From assembly GCF_015666175.1 (NCBI RefSeq), contig NZ_JADPIE010000006.1, positions 62,001 to 126,000 of the forward strand: a DNA stretch of 64,000 bases, in the 5' to 3' direction. Origin of the DNA: Halonatronomonas betaini. Lineage in GTDB: Bacteria; Bacillota; Halanaerobiia; Halanaerobiales; Halarsenatibacteraceae. The notes under the pieces are model-generated. The model had not been told where the DNA came from. It saw nothing but the letters and a program-made list of their open reading frames with translations, and did not search any database. Of this stretch, positions 7,989-16,490 are shown one piece after another (the first letter of the stretch is position 1; each line of letters opens with the position of its first letter). The translations under genes and the position numbers were made by a program.

Positions 7989-9061
7989 TAAAAATATCCC
8001 CCTTCTATTATGTATTCTGTTAAAATATCTACCTGATTTGCAAGTTCCTCTATTTTTAATTTTTCACTGGTGGTATGAGAATTTTCTGCTCCTGTACCTA
8101 TATTGATTGCCGGTAAGCCTCTGGTGCTGATCAGACCTGCTTCACTGATATCACCGGATTTGATTAATTCAGGCCTGTGGCCGGCTACTCTGGTTGAATT
8201 GATGAGATTTTTTAACCAGGGGGGCTTCTCATCTGTAAAATTCACTCCCTGGCTACAGTGCAGTAAGGAGATCTCTCCTTTTATATCTGGTAAAACATCT
8301 TTGATTTTATGGGCAAGTAAGTCAGGCCATTTACGGATTAAATGATTGGTATTATTGCCCCTGGCAGCTATGATTATCGAGTCCAGTTCAGCCCCGGCAA
8401 CTGGTAGACCATCTTTTATAAAAAAGGAGCGGACATGGTTACCAATATCATTAATTGTTGACCTGGCTATCTGTAGATTTAATCTTCTACTGGCATTTGA
8501 TTCCTGGCCAACTATCTGGAATAAAAAGAAACAGGCTGCAGGTTCTTCGACAAAAAAACTCCCGACCTTGGCTTCACCATCTAAAACAATGGCATGGTCA
8601 AATAAATCCAGAAAGCTTTCTGGAAGAAATGAGGCACCAAGCAACCCTAACTCTTCAGCAACAGTAAATAATACTCCTAAACCCTCAGGTAGGTAATTCT
8701 TATTTATTAATAAAAACGATAAAATAGCTGATATGCCTGCCAGGTTATCTGCACCAAGAATTGTATTACCCTGACTTTTTAAATACCGGCCTTCCTTTAT
8801 TAGTTTTATATTCTGGCCAGGCTCAACCCTGTCTAAATGAGCAACTAACAATAAACCATCTTCACATGGAGGGTTAATACCTATAATATTTCCTGTCTGG
8901 CTATTAATATAATTGGAGGTTCTATCCTGAAGTGTTTCCAGGCCGGCCTCCTGAAGATAATCAATAACTCTGGCAGCCAGAGAACCTTCATGACGGGAAG
9001 GGCTATTGATTTCTATTAATTCTCTGAAAATATCTACAGGAAGTTTAGATAGATTATTCAT
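7988..9061 (-). CDS. M20-family (PepT-like) metallopeptidase
   Basis: This 357-residue predicted cytosolic zinc aminopeptidase or carboxypeptidase has a co-catalytic metal centre that can be followed in order: LLVAHLDRV near residue 72 (His and Asp), GADNLAGISA near 103 (bridging Asp), TVAEELGLLG near 138 (catalytic Glu and Glu ligand), DGEAK near 165, and a C-terminal ENSHTTSEKL near 330 (last His). The layout, with a dimerisation lid in the middle, fits PepT-like M20/M28 peptidases. A clear GGGGAGG Shine-Dalgarno precedes the ATG. Its exact substrate is unknown. It would supply amino acids to the fermentation genes upstream in the window, but that link is inferred. Confidence 0.85.
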   Translation of the reverse strand: MNNLSKLPVDIFRELIEINSPSRHEGSLAARVIDYLQEAGLETLQDRTSNYINSQTGNIIGINPPCEDGLLLVAHLDRVEPGQNIKLIKEGRYLKSQGNTILGADNLAGISAILSFLLINKNYLPEGLGVLFTVAEELGLLGASFLPESFLDLFDHAIVLDGEAKVGSFFVEEPAACFFLFQIVGQESNASRRLNLQIARSTINDIGNHVRSFFIKDGLPVAGAELDSIIIAARGNNTNHLIRKWPDLLAHKIKDVLPDIKGEISLLHCSQGVNFTDEKPPWLKNLINSTRVAGHRPELIKSGDISEAGLISTRGLPAINIGTGAENSHTTSEKLKIEELANQVDILTEYIIEGGYF

Positions 9062-9236
9062 TTAATCTCCTCCCCGATTAAATCTTTTAGTTGAAATATT
9101 TATTCGAAATATTATTTCTTCATACTAATTACTTATCTATATAAACTATTATTCCTGCTTAAAAGATTAAAAAAATATATTATTTATAACAATTGCTTTC
9201 AGATATAAATAAACATCAGGTTGGAATTCGATCAAA

Positions 9237-9291
9237 ACTGGGTTGGTACTGGGTTGGTACTGGGTTGGTACTGGGTTGGTACTGGGTTGGT
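9237..9291. repeat. five perfect tandem copies of an 11-bp unit
   Basis: The unit ACTGGGTTGGT is repeated five times without a mismatch (starts at 9237, 9248, 9259, 9270, 9281). Two degenerate 11-bp units just upstream keep the register (9215-9225 and 9226-9236). Eleven is not a multiple of three, so this is not a coding repeat, and the period is close to one helical turn. The array sits between two operons, directly beyond a terminator. Two other arrays with the same period but different units lie near 53.8 kb. Confidence 0.97.
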
Positions 9292-9310
9292 ATTATACCA
9301 GGTATATATG

Positions 9311-9349
9311 AAAAAACTGGCGCAACCCTATAAATTAGGATTACACCAG
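9311..9349 (-). terminator. rho-independent terminator of the branched-chain amino acid operon
   Basis: On the minus strand CTGGTGTAATCCTA pairs with TAGGGTTGCGCCAG. This gives a 14-bp stem with three G-U pairs and a short ATTTA-type loop, followed by six Ts. It lies 35 bp past the stop of the last vor gene. Confidence 0.9.
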
Positions 9350-9383
9350 CTAATTAATCTTATTGAATTTTTAATTTTATAAT

Positions 9384-9917
9384 TTAGACTAGATTATAAC
9401 CTCTATCTAAGGCCTCTTCGTTCATTGGAATTAGATTGTGGCGTCTCTCAGGCAATACATTTTTTAAGGAATCTTTGACCGTATCAAGGCTGACAATATC
9501 TACTGCAGCAATATAGGCACCGAGCATTACCATATTAGCAACTCTTGTATTGCCTAATTCATCAGCTATCTCATTTGCTGGAACGTTTATTATATTAATA
9601 TCATCACGGTCAACTTCCTTCTCGATTAAAGATGAATTAACCAGTAGATGGCCATTTTCTTTAACCTTTGGTCCAAATTTATCCTGGGAAGGAAGGTTCA
9701 TAACAATTGCTGTATCAGGATGACTGGATACAGGAGCTGGAATCTTTTCATCTGAAACAATTACTGTACAGTTAGCTGTACCTCCCCGCATCTCTGGGCC
9801 ATATGATGGCATCCAGGAAACTTCTTTATCTTCTTTCATGCCGGCATAGGCCAACAAGCGACCTATTGACATAACACCCTGACCACCGAAGCCGGCCATT
9901 ATTATTTCCTGTTTCAT
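9384..9917 (-). CDS. vorC: 2-oxoacid:ferredoxin oxidoreductase gamma subunit
   Basis: This 177-residue gamma subunit belongs to a four-subunit 2-oxoacid:ferredoxin oxidoreductase. The N-terminal GFGGQGVMSIGRLLA (about residues 9-23) and SYGPEMRGGTANC near 39 are diagnostic for the gamma domain, which completes the CoA- and TPP-containing enzyme core. It is the last gene of the operon, its start is immediately beyond the stop of the beta subunit, and a terminator follows. The neighbouring dehydrogenases and butyrate kinase point to branched-chain 2-oxoacids (the VOR reaction) over pyruvate or 2-oxoglutarate, but the subunit itself cannot settle the substrate. Confidence 0.9.
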   Translation of the reverse strand: MKQEIIMAGFGGQGVMSIGRLLAYAGMKEDKEVSWMPSYGPEMRGGTANCTVIVSDEKIPAPVSSHPDTAIVMNLPSQDKFGPKVKENGHLLVNSSLIEKEVDRDDINIINVPANEIADELGNTRVANMVMLGAYIAAVDIVSLDTVKDSLKNVLPERRHNLIPMNEEALDRGYNLV

Positions 9918-10664
9918 TTATTCCACCTCCTCTATATCTTTAAAGACATCTAGCGGATATTTAGGCAGCATCATTTCTTCAAGCCACTTTAGTCCATCTG
10001 TTGGTGAAATACCCCAGTTTGTCGGGCAGGTAGAAAGAACTTCAACTAGTGCAAAGCCTTTACCTTCTAGCTGCATTTGAAATGCTTTTTTAATTGCTTT
10101 TTTAGCTTTTCTAATCTCTTTTGGATTATGGACTGAGACCCTAGCTATATAGGCTGGCCCATCAAGGACAGCAAGCATCTCAGTCATCTTGATAGGATTA
10201 CCTGAATCTTTAATGCTTCTACCATAAGGACTGGTTGTCGTTTTCTGCCCTTCTAAACTTGTTGGGGCCATCTGACCGCCTGTCATACCATAGATAGCGT
10301 TATTTACAAAAATAGTTGTAATATTTTCGCCTCGGTTGGCTGCATGAACAATTTCAGCAGTACCGATTGAGGCTAAGTCACCATCTCCCTGGTAGGTAAA
10401 TACTGTTTTATCAGGATGGACTCTTTTGACACCGGTAGCAACTGCTGGTGCCCGTCCATGAGAAGCTTCATGCATATCTACATCAAAATATTCATAACAG
10501 AGAACGGCACAACCTACAGGAGCAACACCGATTGTCTCTTCTCTAATTTCTAGTTCATCTATAACCTCTGCGATCAGTCTATGAATTATACCATGGGTAC
10601 AACCAGGACAATAATGAGTTGACTGATTATCGAGAGATTCTGGATAACCTGCAATTTTTTCCAT
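9918..10664 (-). CDS. vorA: 2-oxoacid:ferredoxin oxidoreductase beta (TPP-binding) subunit
   Basis: The TPP-binding catalytic subunit has 248 residues. The CPGCTHGIIHRL motif (near residue 19) supplies cluster and TPP contacts. GDGDLASIGTAEIVHAANR (near 114) followed by NNAIYGMTGGQMAPT is the Mg-TPP signature. The size and motif order match the beta subunits of archaeal and clostridial VOR/KOR enzymes. It overlaps the alpha-subunit stop by one base. Together the subunits decarboxylate a 2-oxoacid to acyl-CoA and reduce two ferredoxins. The operon partners make 2-oxoisocaproate, 2-oxoisovalerate and 3-methyl-2-oxovalerate the likely substrates. Confidence 0.9.
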   Translation of the reverse strand: MEKIAGYPESLDNQSTHYCPGCTHGIIHRLIAEVIDELEIREETIGVAPVGCAVLCYEYFDVDMHEASHGRAPAVATGVKRVHPDKTVFTYQGDGDLASIGTAEIVHAANRGENITTIFVNNAIYGMTGGQMAPTSLEGQKTTTSPYGRSIKDSGNPIKMTEMLAVLDGPAYIARVSVHNPKEIRKAKKAIKKAFQMQLEGKGFALVEVLSTCPTNWGISPTDGLKWLEEMMLPKYPLDVFKDIEEVE

Positions 10665-11725
10665 TACTTATCACCTCTCATAGCAACAATCTTATCATAT
10701 ATCTCATCTGTTGATGGAACAACGCCACCGGTTCTGCCATAAAAATCTACTGGCTTTTTGCCATTAACGGCAAGTTTTACATCTTCAATCATCTGACCGG
10801 TGCTCATCTCTACAGTTAAGAATTCATCGACCTGGTCAGCTGCTTCAGAAACTCTAGCTTCAGGGAATGGAAATAGAGTTATTGGTCTGATTAAGCCAAC
10901 TTTATAGCCTTCTTTTCTGGCTCTATCAATAGCACTGGTAGCTATTCTGGCTGTTGTACCATAAGCTACAATAGCCATCTCTGCATCATCCATTTTATAA
11001 TCTTCAAATCTGACTTCTTCTTGTCTCATCTGATCATATTTAGCCTTTAATTTTAGGTTATGCTTTTCTAAGTTTTCTGCAACCAGCCCCAAAGAGTTAA
11101 TTACATTCTTTTCTCTACCTTTAGCTCCATCTGTAGCCCAATCTTTTTTAGGAAGACTATCTAAGTCTCTCATTTCTTTGAATTCAACTGGTTCCATCAT
11201 CTGTCCAATCATACCATCACCTAGAACCATGACAGGATTACGATATTTATCTGCTAAATCAAAGGCAAGATAGGTTAAGTCTGCCAATTCCTGGACATTA
11301 GAAGGGGCAAGAACTAATAAACGAAAATCTCCATGGGCCATTCCTTTTGTGGCCTGGAAATAATCGGCCTGAGATGGTTGAATACCACCTAAACCAGGAC
11401 CACTTCTCATTATATTTACAATTACTGCGGGTAGTTCTGCACCGGCTATATAGGAAATACCTTCTGCTTTTAAACTGATACCAGGACTGGATGAAGATGT
11501 TAAAACTCTTGCCCCGGCACCTGCAGCACCATAAACCATATTACTTGCCGCAACTTCACTTTCTGCCTGCAAAAATACTCCGTCCACCTCTGGCAAACGG
11601 CGTGACATATATGCAGGTATATCGTTTTGAGGTGTTATTGGATAACCAAAGAAATAGCGACAGCCTGCTCTTATAGCTGCCTCGCCAACGACCTCATTTC
11701 CTTTCATCAACTTTTTTTCAGACAT
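10664..11725 (-). CDS. vorB: 2-oxoacid:ferredoxin oxidoreductase alpha subunit (VorB type)
   Basis: This 353-residue alpha subunit includes the pyrimidine-binding domain and the C-terminal transketolase-like domain. GYPITPQNDIPAYMSRRLP (near residue 28) and QAESEVAASNMVYGAA (near 52) are the signature of the family annotated as 3-methyl-2-oxobutanoate dehydrogenase subunit VorB. SSSPGISLKAEGISY contributes to the active-site channel. It lies 38 bp after the ferredoxin gene and one base into the beta gene, so all four subunits are encoded together. Assignment to VOR over KOR is supported mainly by the operon. Confidence 0.9.
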   Translation of the reverse strand: MSEKKLMKGNEVVGEAAIRAGCRYFFGYPITPQNDIPAYMSRRLPEVDGVFLQAESEVAASNMVYGAAGAGARVLTSSSSPGISLKAEGISYIAGAELPAVIVNIMRSGPGLGGIQPSQADYFQATKGMAHGDFRLLVLAPSNVQELADLTYLAFDLADKYRNPVMVLGDGMIGQMMEPVEFKEMRDLDSLPKKDWATDGAKGREKNVINSLGLVAENLEKHNLKLKAKYDQMRQEEVRFEDYKMDDAEMAIVAYGTTARIATSAIDRARKEGYKVGLIRPITLFPFPEARVSEAADQVDEFLTVEMSTGQMIEDVKLAVNGKKPVDFYGRTGGVVPSTDEIYDKIVAMRGDK

Positions 11726-11763
11726 TAAGTTACCTCCTTTAAGTATTTAAATCTAGGAATAAT

Positions 11764-11985
11764 TTATTTATAAAGAGTTATACAGACATCAGGACACATC
11801 TGATAGCATTGTTTACAGCTTATGCAATCATCCTGATTTTCATCTTTTACTTCAGCTGGATGAAAACCGTGGCTGTTTATTCTATCTTCTGCCATCTCTA
11901 TAATATTCACAGGACAGACTCCAACGCATAATTTACAGCCTTTGCAACGTTCTTCATCAAAAACAACTTTTTTATCTTTAACCAA
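11764..11985 (-). CDS. vorD: 2x[4Fe-4S] ferredoxin-like delta subunit
   Basis: This 73-residue protein has two CxxCxxCxxxC cluster motifs: CKGCKLCVGVCP near residue 14 and CISCKQCYQMCPD near 52. It is the electron-transfer subunit of the VOR complex, carrying electrons from the TPP site to soluble ferredoxin. It is the first vor gene, 50 bp after the butyrate kinase gene. Its short length and location exclude a free metabolic ferredoxin as the first choice. Confidence 0.88.
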   Translation of the reverse strand: MVKDKKVVFDEERCKGCKLCVGVCPVNIIEMAEDRINSHGFHPAEVKDENQDDCISCKQCYQMCPDVCITLYK

Positions 11986-12035
11986 AATAATTCTCCTCCT
12001 TTTTGTTCAATAGGATTGGTTTAAATTTAATTATT

Positions 12036-13109
12036 TTATTGATAAGTTTTAGCCTGTTCTTGACCAGTTAGAACTCTCACAGCACCAGCAGCCAGAGCAG
12101 ACATTTCTTCTTCACCAGGATAGACTTTTACAGGGGCTAAAAAACCGACCTGATCTTTTACCTGATCTACAAAATAATCAGAATATGCTATTCCTCCAGT
12201 TAAGAGGATTGCATCAACTTTACCATTTACAATTGGTCCTAAAGAGCCTATCTCTTTAGCGACCTGATAGGCCATTCCACTGTAAATTAAGTCAGCCTCT
12301 TTATTACCAGCTTCAGCCTTTTCTTCCACTTCTCGCATATCATTGGTATTTAGATAGGCAACAACACCGCCGCTACCGAGAAGTTTCTTTTTGACATCGT
12401 TATAATCGTTTTCTGGTTCATAACAGTAATTTGCCAGATCCAATGTCGGTAAGCCACCCGAACGGTTCGGGGAATATGGACCTTCTCCAGCCAGGGCATT
12501 ATTGACATCTATAACTTTACCCTGATGATGAAGGCCAACTGAAATTCCGCCACCTAAATGGGCGACTATAACTGTTATCTCATTATAATCTTTATTAACA
12601 TCGCTGGCATAATTTCTGGCCACTGCTTTCTGATTTAAAGCATGGAAGATACTTTTCCGCTCAAAGAGTGGATGACCAGAAAGTCTGGCAAGTTCTTTTA
12701 ATTCATCAACAACTACTGGATCAACAATAAAGGCTTTGGCTCCTGCCTCTTCTGCTAATGAATCTGCAATTAGACCTCCAAGGTTACTGGCATGCTCTCC
12801 CTGAAGCCCTGCTTTAAGGTCTTTCAGCATTTTTTGATTGACTTTATAGGTTCCTCCAGGAATAGGTTTCAGAAGCCCTCCACGGCCAACTACTGCACTT
12901 AAATCTTTGATAGATACAGAGTTATCTTTTAGAAATTCCCGGATATATTTGACTCTAAGGTCTAACTGATCTGTTATATTTTCATAACCAGCCAGTTCTT
13001 CCTGACTGTGTTCAATTGTTGAGGCCATAACCTCCTGCTGACCCTGATAAAGGGCCAGCTTGGTGGAGGTTGAGCCTGGGTTTATTACTAATATATTATT
13101 TTCTGACAT
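12036..13109 (-). CDS. buk: butyrate (branched-chain carboxylate) kinase
   Basis: This 357-residue ASKHA-fold acyl kinase forms a carboxylic acid and ATP from acyl phosphate. The N-terminal LVINPGSTSTKLALY is the acetokinase phosphate-1 signature. Mid-protein VAHLGGGISVGLHHQGKVID is phosphate-2, and LLTGGIAYSDYF near residue 298 is part of the nucleotide site. Length and motifs fit butyrate kinase better than the roughly 400-residue acetate kinases. It is encoded with phosphotransbutyrylase and VOR, so isobutyrate, isovalerate and 2-methylbutyrate are the likely products. This is the substrate-level phosphorylation step of the operon. Confidence 0.92.
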   Translation of the reverse strand: MSENNILVINPGSTSTKLALYQGQQEVMASTIEHSQEELAGYENITDQLDLRVKYIREFLKDNSVSIKDLSAVVGRGGLLKPIPGGTYKVNQKMLKDLKAGLQGEHASNLGGLIADSLAEEAGAKAFIVDPVVVDELKELARLSGHPLFERKSIFHALNQKAVARNYASDVNKDYNEITVIVAHLGGGISVGLHHQGKVIDVNNALAGEGPYSPNRSGGLPTLDLANYCYEPENDYNDVKKKLLGSGGVVAYLNTNDMREVEEKAEAGNKEADLIYSGMAYQVAKEIGSLGPIVNGKVDAILLTGGIAYSDYFVDQVKDQVGFLAPVKVYPGEEEMSALAAGAVRVLTGQEQAKTYQ

Positions 13110-13120
13110 TGGTTTAAAAC

Positions 13121-14185
13121 CTACCTTACTAGATAATTGCTGCGGACACGGCCAATTTTTGCAATTCTTTCTTCAGCCATGATATCTGCTGCTTTATAAG
13201 TTGGAATATTATCTCTTTTACTGATTTCATAAACTCTCTTTGTATTATCAAAGATCTTTTTAGCTCTGCTTAATGCACGTTCTTTATTATAACCCTGCAA
13301 CTCATCATATACATTAATAAGTCCACCGGCATTGGCGACATAATCAGGAGCATATAGAATATCTTTTTCATCAAGGATATCTCCATGGCGCTCTTCGGCC
13401 AGTACGTTATTGGCTCCACCACAGATTATATCGAATTTAAATTGTGGAATTGTATCATCATTGATAACTGCACCAAGTGCTGTTGGGGCAAAGATTTCTG
13501 CATCTACACCATAGATTTCATCTGGAGCTACAACTTCTGCACCGAACTCAGATTTAACTTTTTCAAGTCTGCTATCTTTAATATCAGTAACAATTAATTT
13601 TCCGCCGGCTTCAGAAATATGCTTGCAGAGATAATAACCTACACTACCGACTCCCTGAACAGCAACAGTCTTACCTGAGATATCTGTTGAACCATATTTT
13701 TCTTCTATACTGGCTAGCATTGATCTCCAGACACCAAATGCTGTAACTGGTGAAGGATCCCCACTGGTTCCAGGTAAACCTGTTACATGTTCTGTCTCTT
13801 CATTGACAAAGGCCATATCATTAACTGTTGTATTGACATCTTCAGCAGTTATATAGCGACCATTAAGACTCTGAACAAAACGGCCAAATGAACGCCATAG
13901 TTCTTCACTCTTATCTTTTTCAGCATCGCCAATAATTACTGCTTTACCGCCACCTAAATTTAGGCCAGCAGCTGCAGCTTTATAGGTCATACCTCTTGCA
14001 AGTCTTGTAACATCAACAACAGCCTCTTCTTCAGTATCATAATTCCACATTCTTGTTCCACCAAGTGCTGGACCTAATGTTGTATCATGAATACAGATTA
14101 TCGCCTTTAATCCAGACTCTTCATCATAGTTAAAGACTACCTGCTCAAAATCATGTTCTCCCATTAACTCAAATACTTTACTCAT
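13121..14185 (-). CDS. leucine/valine-type amino acid dehydrogenase (copy 1)
   Basis: This 354-residue NAD-dependent Glu/Leu/Phe/Val dehydrogenase deaminates branched-chain amino acids to 2-oxoacids. [20 protein letters not shown] (about residues 66-85) contains both conserved active-site lysines and the Gly-rich turn. TAEDVNTT near 112 is typical of leucine dehydrogenase. The NAD-binding Rossmann fold is [17 protein letters not shown] near 175, and the C-terminal [16 protein letters not shown] closes the site. A second copy of the same family lies two genes upstream, with phosphotransbutyrylase between them. This copy is closer to classical Bacillus-type leucine dehydrogenase in its motif spelling. 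Confidence 0.92.
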   Translation of the reverse strand: MSKVFELMGEHDFEQVVFNYDEESGLKAIICIHDTTLGPALGGTRMWNYDTEEEAVVDVTRLARGMTYKAAAAGLNLGGGKAVIIGDAEKDKSEELWRSFGRFVQSLNGRYITAEDVNTTVNDMAFVNEETEHVTGLPGTSGDPSPVTAFGVWRSMLASIEEKYGSTDISGKTVAVQGVGSVGYYLCKHISEAGGKLIVTDIKDSRLEKVKSEFGAEVVAPDEIYGVDAEIFAPTALGAVINDDTIPQFKFDIICGGANNVLAEERHGDILDEKDILYAPDYVANAGGLINVYDELQGYNKERALSRAKKIFDNTKRVYEISKRDNIPTYKAADIMAEERIAKIGRVRSNYLVR

Positions 14186-14214
14186 TTTTTATTCCCCCTA
14201 ATAATTTTTAGTGA

Positions 14215-15126
14215 TTAAAGATCTGCTAAACCAGATGTAACGACTTTACCAAGTGCTATAGAATTATATTTAGTTTCAGGACTATCAGCTCTAGAAGTTA
14301 GCACCAGCGGCACTTTCGCGCCAAATACCAGACTTGCTGAAGAAAGTCCTGCATAAAATATCCAGGCTTTATATAAAACATTACCTGCCTCAATATCAGG
14401 AACTAAGAGAATATCAGCATTTCCTGCAACATTACCAGAAATACCTTTCTGCTTAGCAGCTGACTTAGAAATTGCATTATCAAGTGCAAGCGGGCCATCT
14501 ATTTCACAATTTTTTATCTGGCCTCTATCTGCCATCTTTGAAAGCATTGCTGCCTCTAATGTGGTAGGCATTTTTTCATTTACCTTTTCGACAGCTGCCA
14601 GTGGGGCAACTTTTGGTGTTTCAATTCCTATAGATCTTGCAATTGTGACTGCGTTATTAACTATTGAAATTTTATCATTTAGATCAGGAGCAATATTCAT
14701 ACCTCCATCAGTCATTAAAACTACACGATTTTCTTTTTCTAAATAAATTAGGCTGATCAGGCTTAATAAGCCTTCCTGGCGGAGGCCATATTCTTTATTT
14801 AATAATGCCTGAAGAATAACCTTTGTGCTAAGTTGACCTTTCATTGGAAAATCTGCTCTGCCTTCAGCTATCATCTCAATAGCTTTAGCAGCGCTCTCTT
14901 TATTGCTTTTGGTAGGTATAACCTCAGCCTCAAAACCATCCTCTAATTCAGCCCTTGCGGTTTTTATCTTATCTTCATCACCTATCAAAATTGGATCAAT
15001 TATTCCATCCCTTGCTGCTTTAGCAACACTTTCTAAAACAACTGCATCACCTGCAGCTGCTACAGCAAGTTTTAATGGTGCTGTTTCTTTGGCTTTTTTA
15101 ATTAAATCTTTGATACTGGCAACCAT
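14215..15126 (-). CDS. ptb: phosphate butyryltransferase
   Basis: It exchanges CoA of (branched) acyl-CoA for phosphate, providing acyl phosphate to Buk. The 303-residue protein has the Ptb/Pta fold: GDEDKIKTA near residue 48, the conserved KGQLSTK near 95, LMTDGGMNIAPDL near 137, and the C-terminal DILLVPDIEAGNVLYKAW near 233. It lies between the two amino acid dehydrogenase genes, 29 bp from one and 19 bp from the other. Bacillus species place ptb-bcd-buk together in the bkd operon, and this operon keeps that grouping but replaces the BCKDH complex by ferredoxin-dependent VOR. Confidence 0.93.
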   Translation of the reverse strand: MVASIKDLIKKAKETAPLKLAVAAAGDAVVLESVAKAARDGIIDPILIGDEDKIKTARAELEDGFEAEVIPTKSNKESAAKAIEMIAEGRADFPMKGQLSTKVILQALLNKEYGLRQEGLLSLISLIYLEKENRVVLMTDGGMNIAPDLNDKISIVNNAVTIARSIGIETPKVAPLAAVEKVNEKMPTTLEAAMLSKMADRGQIKNCEIDGPLALDNAISKSAAKQKGISGNVAGNADILLVPDIEAGNVLYKAWIFYAGLSSASLVFGAKVPLVLTSRADSPETKYNSIALGKVVTSGLADL

Positions 15127-15145
15127 TAATCTGCCTCCTTAAATC

Positions 15146-16219
15146 TTAATTATTCTGAAGTATAGTTCCTATAGTACCAACTGTTTCAATTCGCTCTTCA
15201 ACTAATCTATCTGCAGCTTTATCAGTTGTGATTCCTTCTTTTTCTGCAATTTCATAAACCTTTAATAATTTATCATAAATACCTTCAGTCTTTTTCAATG
15301 TCCGCTCTTCACTATAGCCATTAGGCTCCATTTCATCACAGACAAGAATTAGACCTCCAGCATTAACAACATAATCAGGGGCATATAAGATATCTCTTTC
15401 TTCTAATTCTTTACTATGACGCTTTTCAGCTAAGACATTATTAGCAGCACCACAGATAATATCACATTTAAAACGATCAATTGTATCGTCATTAATAATT
15501 GCTCCTAGAGCGTTAGGTGAGAAGATATCACAATCAACATCATAAATATCGTCTGGCTCAACTATTTCCATGTCTAATTCTTTAGCCCTCTCGATATTTT
15601 CTTCAACAACGTCAGCTCCAACTAACTCAGCTCCTGATTCTTTAAGCTGTTTAGCCAGTTTGTAACCAACTTTTCCTAATCCCTGAATGGCAACTTTCTT
15701 GCCAGATAGATCTTCATCACCATATAAGTATTTACAACTGGCTTTAATACCCATAAAGGCGCCATATGAAGTTGGAACTGATGAATCGCCACCGCCACCA
15801 TATTCTTTTGGCAAAGCACCAACATATGGAGTTTCTTTTCTCATAAGCACAAAATCTTCAGGCATAGTACCAACATCTGTACCTGTACTATAACGGCCAC
15901 CTAATGAATTAATATAACGGCCTAGAGCTCTAAATAAACCTTCTGTCCTATGGGTTTCAGGGTCACCCCAGATAACGGTCTTACCGCCACCAAAATCTTC
16001 TCCAGAAATACCGGCTTTGTAAGTCATACCCTTTGATAATCTGAGTACATCATTAAGAGCTTCATCTTCATTATCATAATCCCACATTCTACAACCACCA
16101 AGGCCAGGACCTAAAACAGTGTTGTGGATGGCTATGATTGCTTTTAAATCTGTTTTCTCTTCCTGCAGGAACATTACTTGTTCATGTCCATGCTCTTTCA
16201 TCTGTTCAAAAACTTCCAT
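15146..16219 (-). CDS. leucine/valine-type amino acid dehydrogenase (copy 2)
   Basis: This is the first gene of the operon and a paralogue of copy 1, with 357 residues. Catalytic region MTYKAGISGEDFGGGKTVIW (about residues 66-85) keeps both lysines but differs in the loop between them, as does STGTDVGTMPEDF where copy 1 has [16 protein letters not shown] segment near residue 148 is also distinctive. The Rossmann motif is VAIQGLGKVGYKLAKQL near 180, with PDYVVNAGGLI near the C-terminus. It probably oxidises a partly different set of amino acids from copy 1, an inference from the altered active-site loops. Its leader carries the -24/-12 promoter that should drive all eight genes. Confidence 0.9.
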   Translation of the reverse strand: MEVFEQMKEHGHEQVMFLQEEKTDLKAIIAIHNTVLGPGLGGCRMWDYDNEDEALNDVLRLSKGMTYKAGISGEDFGGGKTVIWGDPETHRTEGLFRALGRYINSLGGRYSTGTDVGTMPEDFVLMRKETPYVGALPKEYGGGGDSSVPTSYGAFMGIKASCKYLYGDEDLSGKKVAIQGLGKVGYKLAKQLKESGAELVGADVVEENIERAKELDMEIVEPDDIYDVDCDIFSPNALGAIINDDTIDRFKCDIICGAANNVLAEKRHSKELEERDILYAPDYVVNAGGLILVCDEMEPNGYSEERTLKKTEGIYDKLLKVYEIAEKEGITTDKAADRLVEERIETVGTIGTILQNN

Positions 16220-16288
16220 TAATATACCCCCTTAATATATTTTTTATAATTTAATCTTTGATATTTAACTTTCCACTATTATAATAAG

Positions 16289-16304
16289 TGCAATTACCAT
16301 GCCA
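16289..16304 (-). promoter_or_regulatory. -24/-12 sigma-54 promoter of the branched-chain amino acid operon
   Basis: The minus strand reads TGGCATGGTAATTGCA. The invariant GG and GC doublets are separated by exactly 10 bp, the sigma-54 spacing, and both elements fit TGGCAN6TTGCA. It lies about 70 bp before the first dehydrogenase start. The gene immediately upstream encodes a sigma-54 activator, which strongly supports the call. Confidence 0.88.
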
Positions 16305-16330
16305 GGATACCTTATTTCCTATATAAATTT

Positions 16331-16365
16331 AAAAAACCGCCTTTATTTTATTATAAAAGGCGGTT
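16331..16365 (-). terminator. rho-independent terminator of the sigma-54 activator gene
   Basis: On the minus strand AACCGCCTTTTAT and ATAAAGGCGG form a GC-rich stem around an A/T loop, followed by TTTTTT. It lies between the activator gene and the -24/-12 promoter, so the two units are separately transcribed. Confidence 0.9.
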
Positions 16366-16430
16366 AAATCAACGTTATTTACTATTTTTATTTATCAGGT
16401 TTTATTATTTCAATAATATACTATCAGTAA

Positions 16431-16446
16431 CACTTATAAATAAGTG
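16431..16446. promoter_or_regulatory. candidate enhancer (UAS) palindrome 1
   Basis: CACTTAT-AA-ATAAGTG is a perfect 7-bp inverted repeat centred about 140 bp upstream of the -24/-12 promoter, in the usual range for binding of a sigma-54 activator. The same size and 2-bp centre recur in the neighbouring palindrome, but the arm sequences differ. Confidence 0.5.
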
Positions 16447-16474
16447 CTGAAATGGGTGCAATTTTAGTCATAGT

Positions 16475-16490
16475 CTGCAAATTTTTGCAG
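16475..16490. promoter_or_regulatory. candidate enhancer (UAS) palindrome 2
   Basis: CTGCAAA-TT-TTTGCAG is a perfect 7-bp inverted repeat centred about 185 bp upstream of the -24/-12 promoter and 44 bp from palindrome 1. It lies just beyond the stop codon of the activator gene. It has no T-run in the minus direction, so it is a better candidate binding site than terminator. Confidence 0.5.

Larger units (their letters stand above)
9062..9383. other. intergenic region between the peptidase and branched-chain fermentation operons
   Basis: These 322 bp hold no credible gene. From right to left on the transcribed strand they contain the terminator of the vor operon (9311-9349), a 13-bp palindrome TATACCAGGTATA (9295-9307), an 11-bp tandem array (9237-9291, degenerate units back to about 9215), and an AT-rich leader to the peptidase gene without a convincing -35/-10 pair. 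Confidence 0.8.

Noticed and set aside
9237-9291. CRISPR array
   Set aside because: The units are 11 bp and directly adjacent without spacers, and no cas gene is in the window.
9295-9307. TATACCAGGTATA palindrome as an operator
   Set aside because: It is 13 bp in AT-rich DNA just beyond a terminator, without an associated promoter, so it may be chance.
16475-16490. The CTGCAAA/TTTGCAG hairpin as a terminator of the activator gene
   Set aside because: On the minus strand no T-run follows. A better terminator with T6 is 110 bp further on, so I call this a candidate activator site instead.
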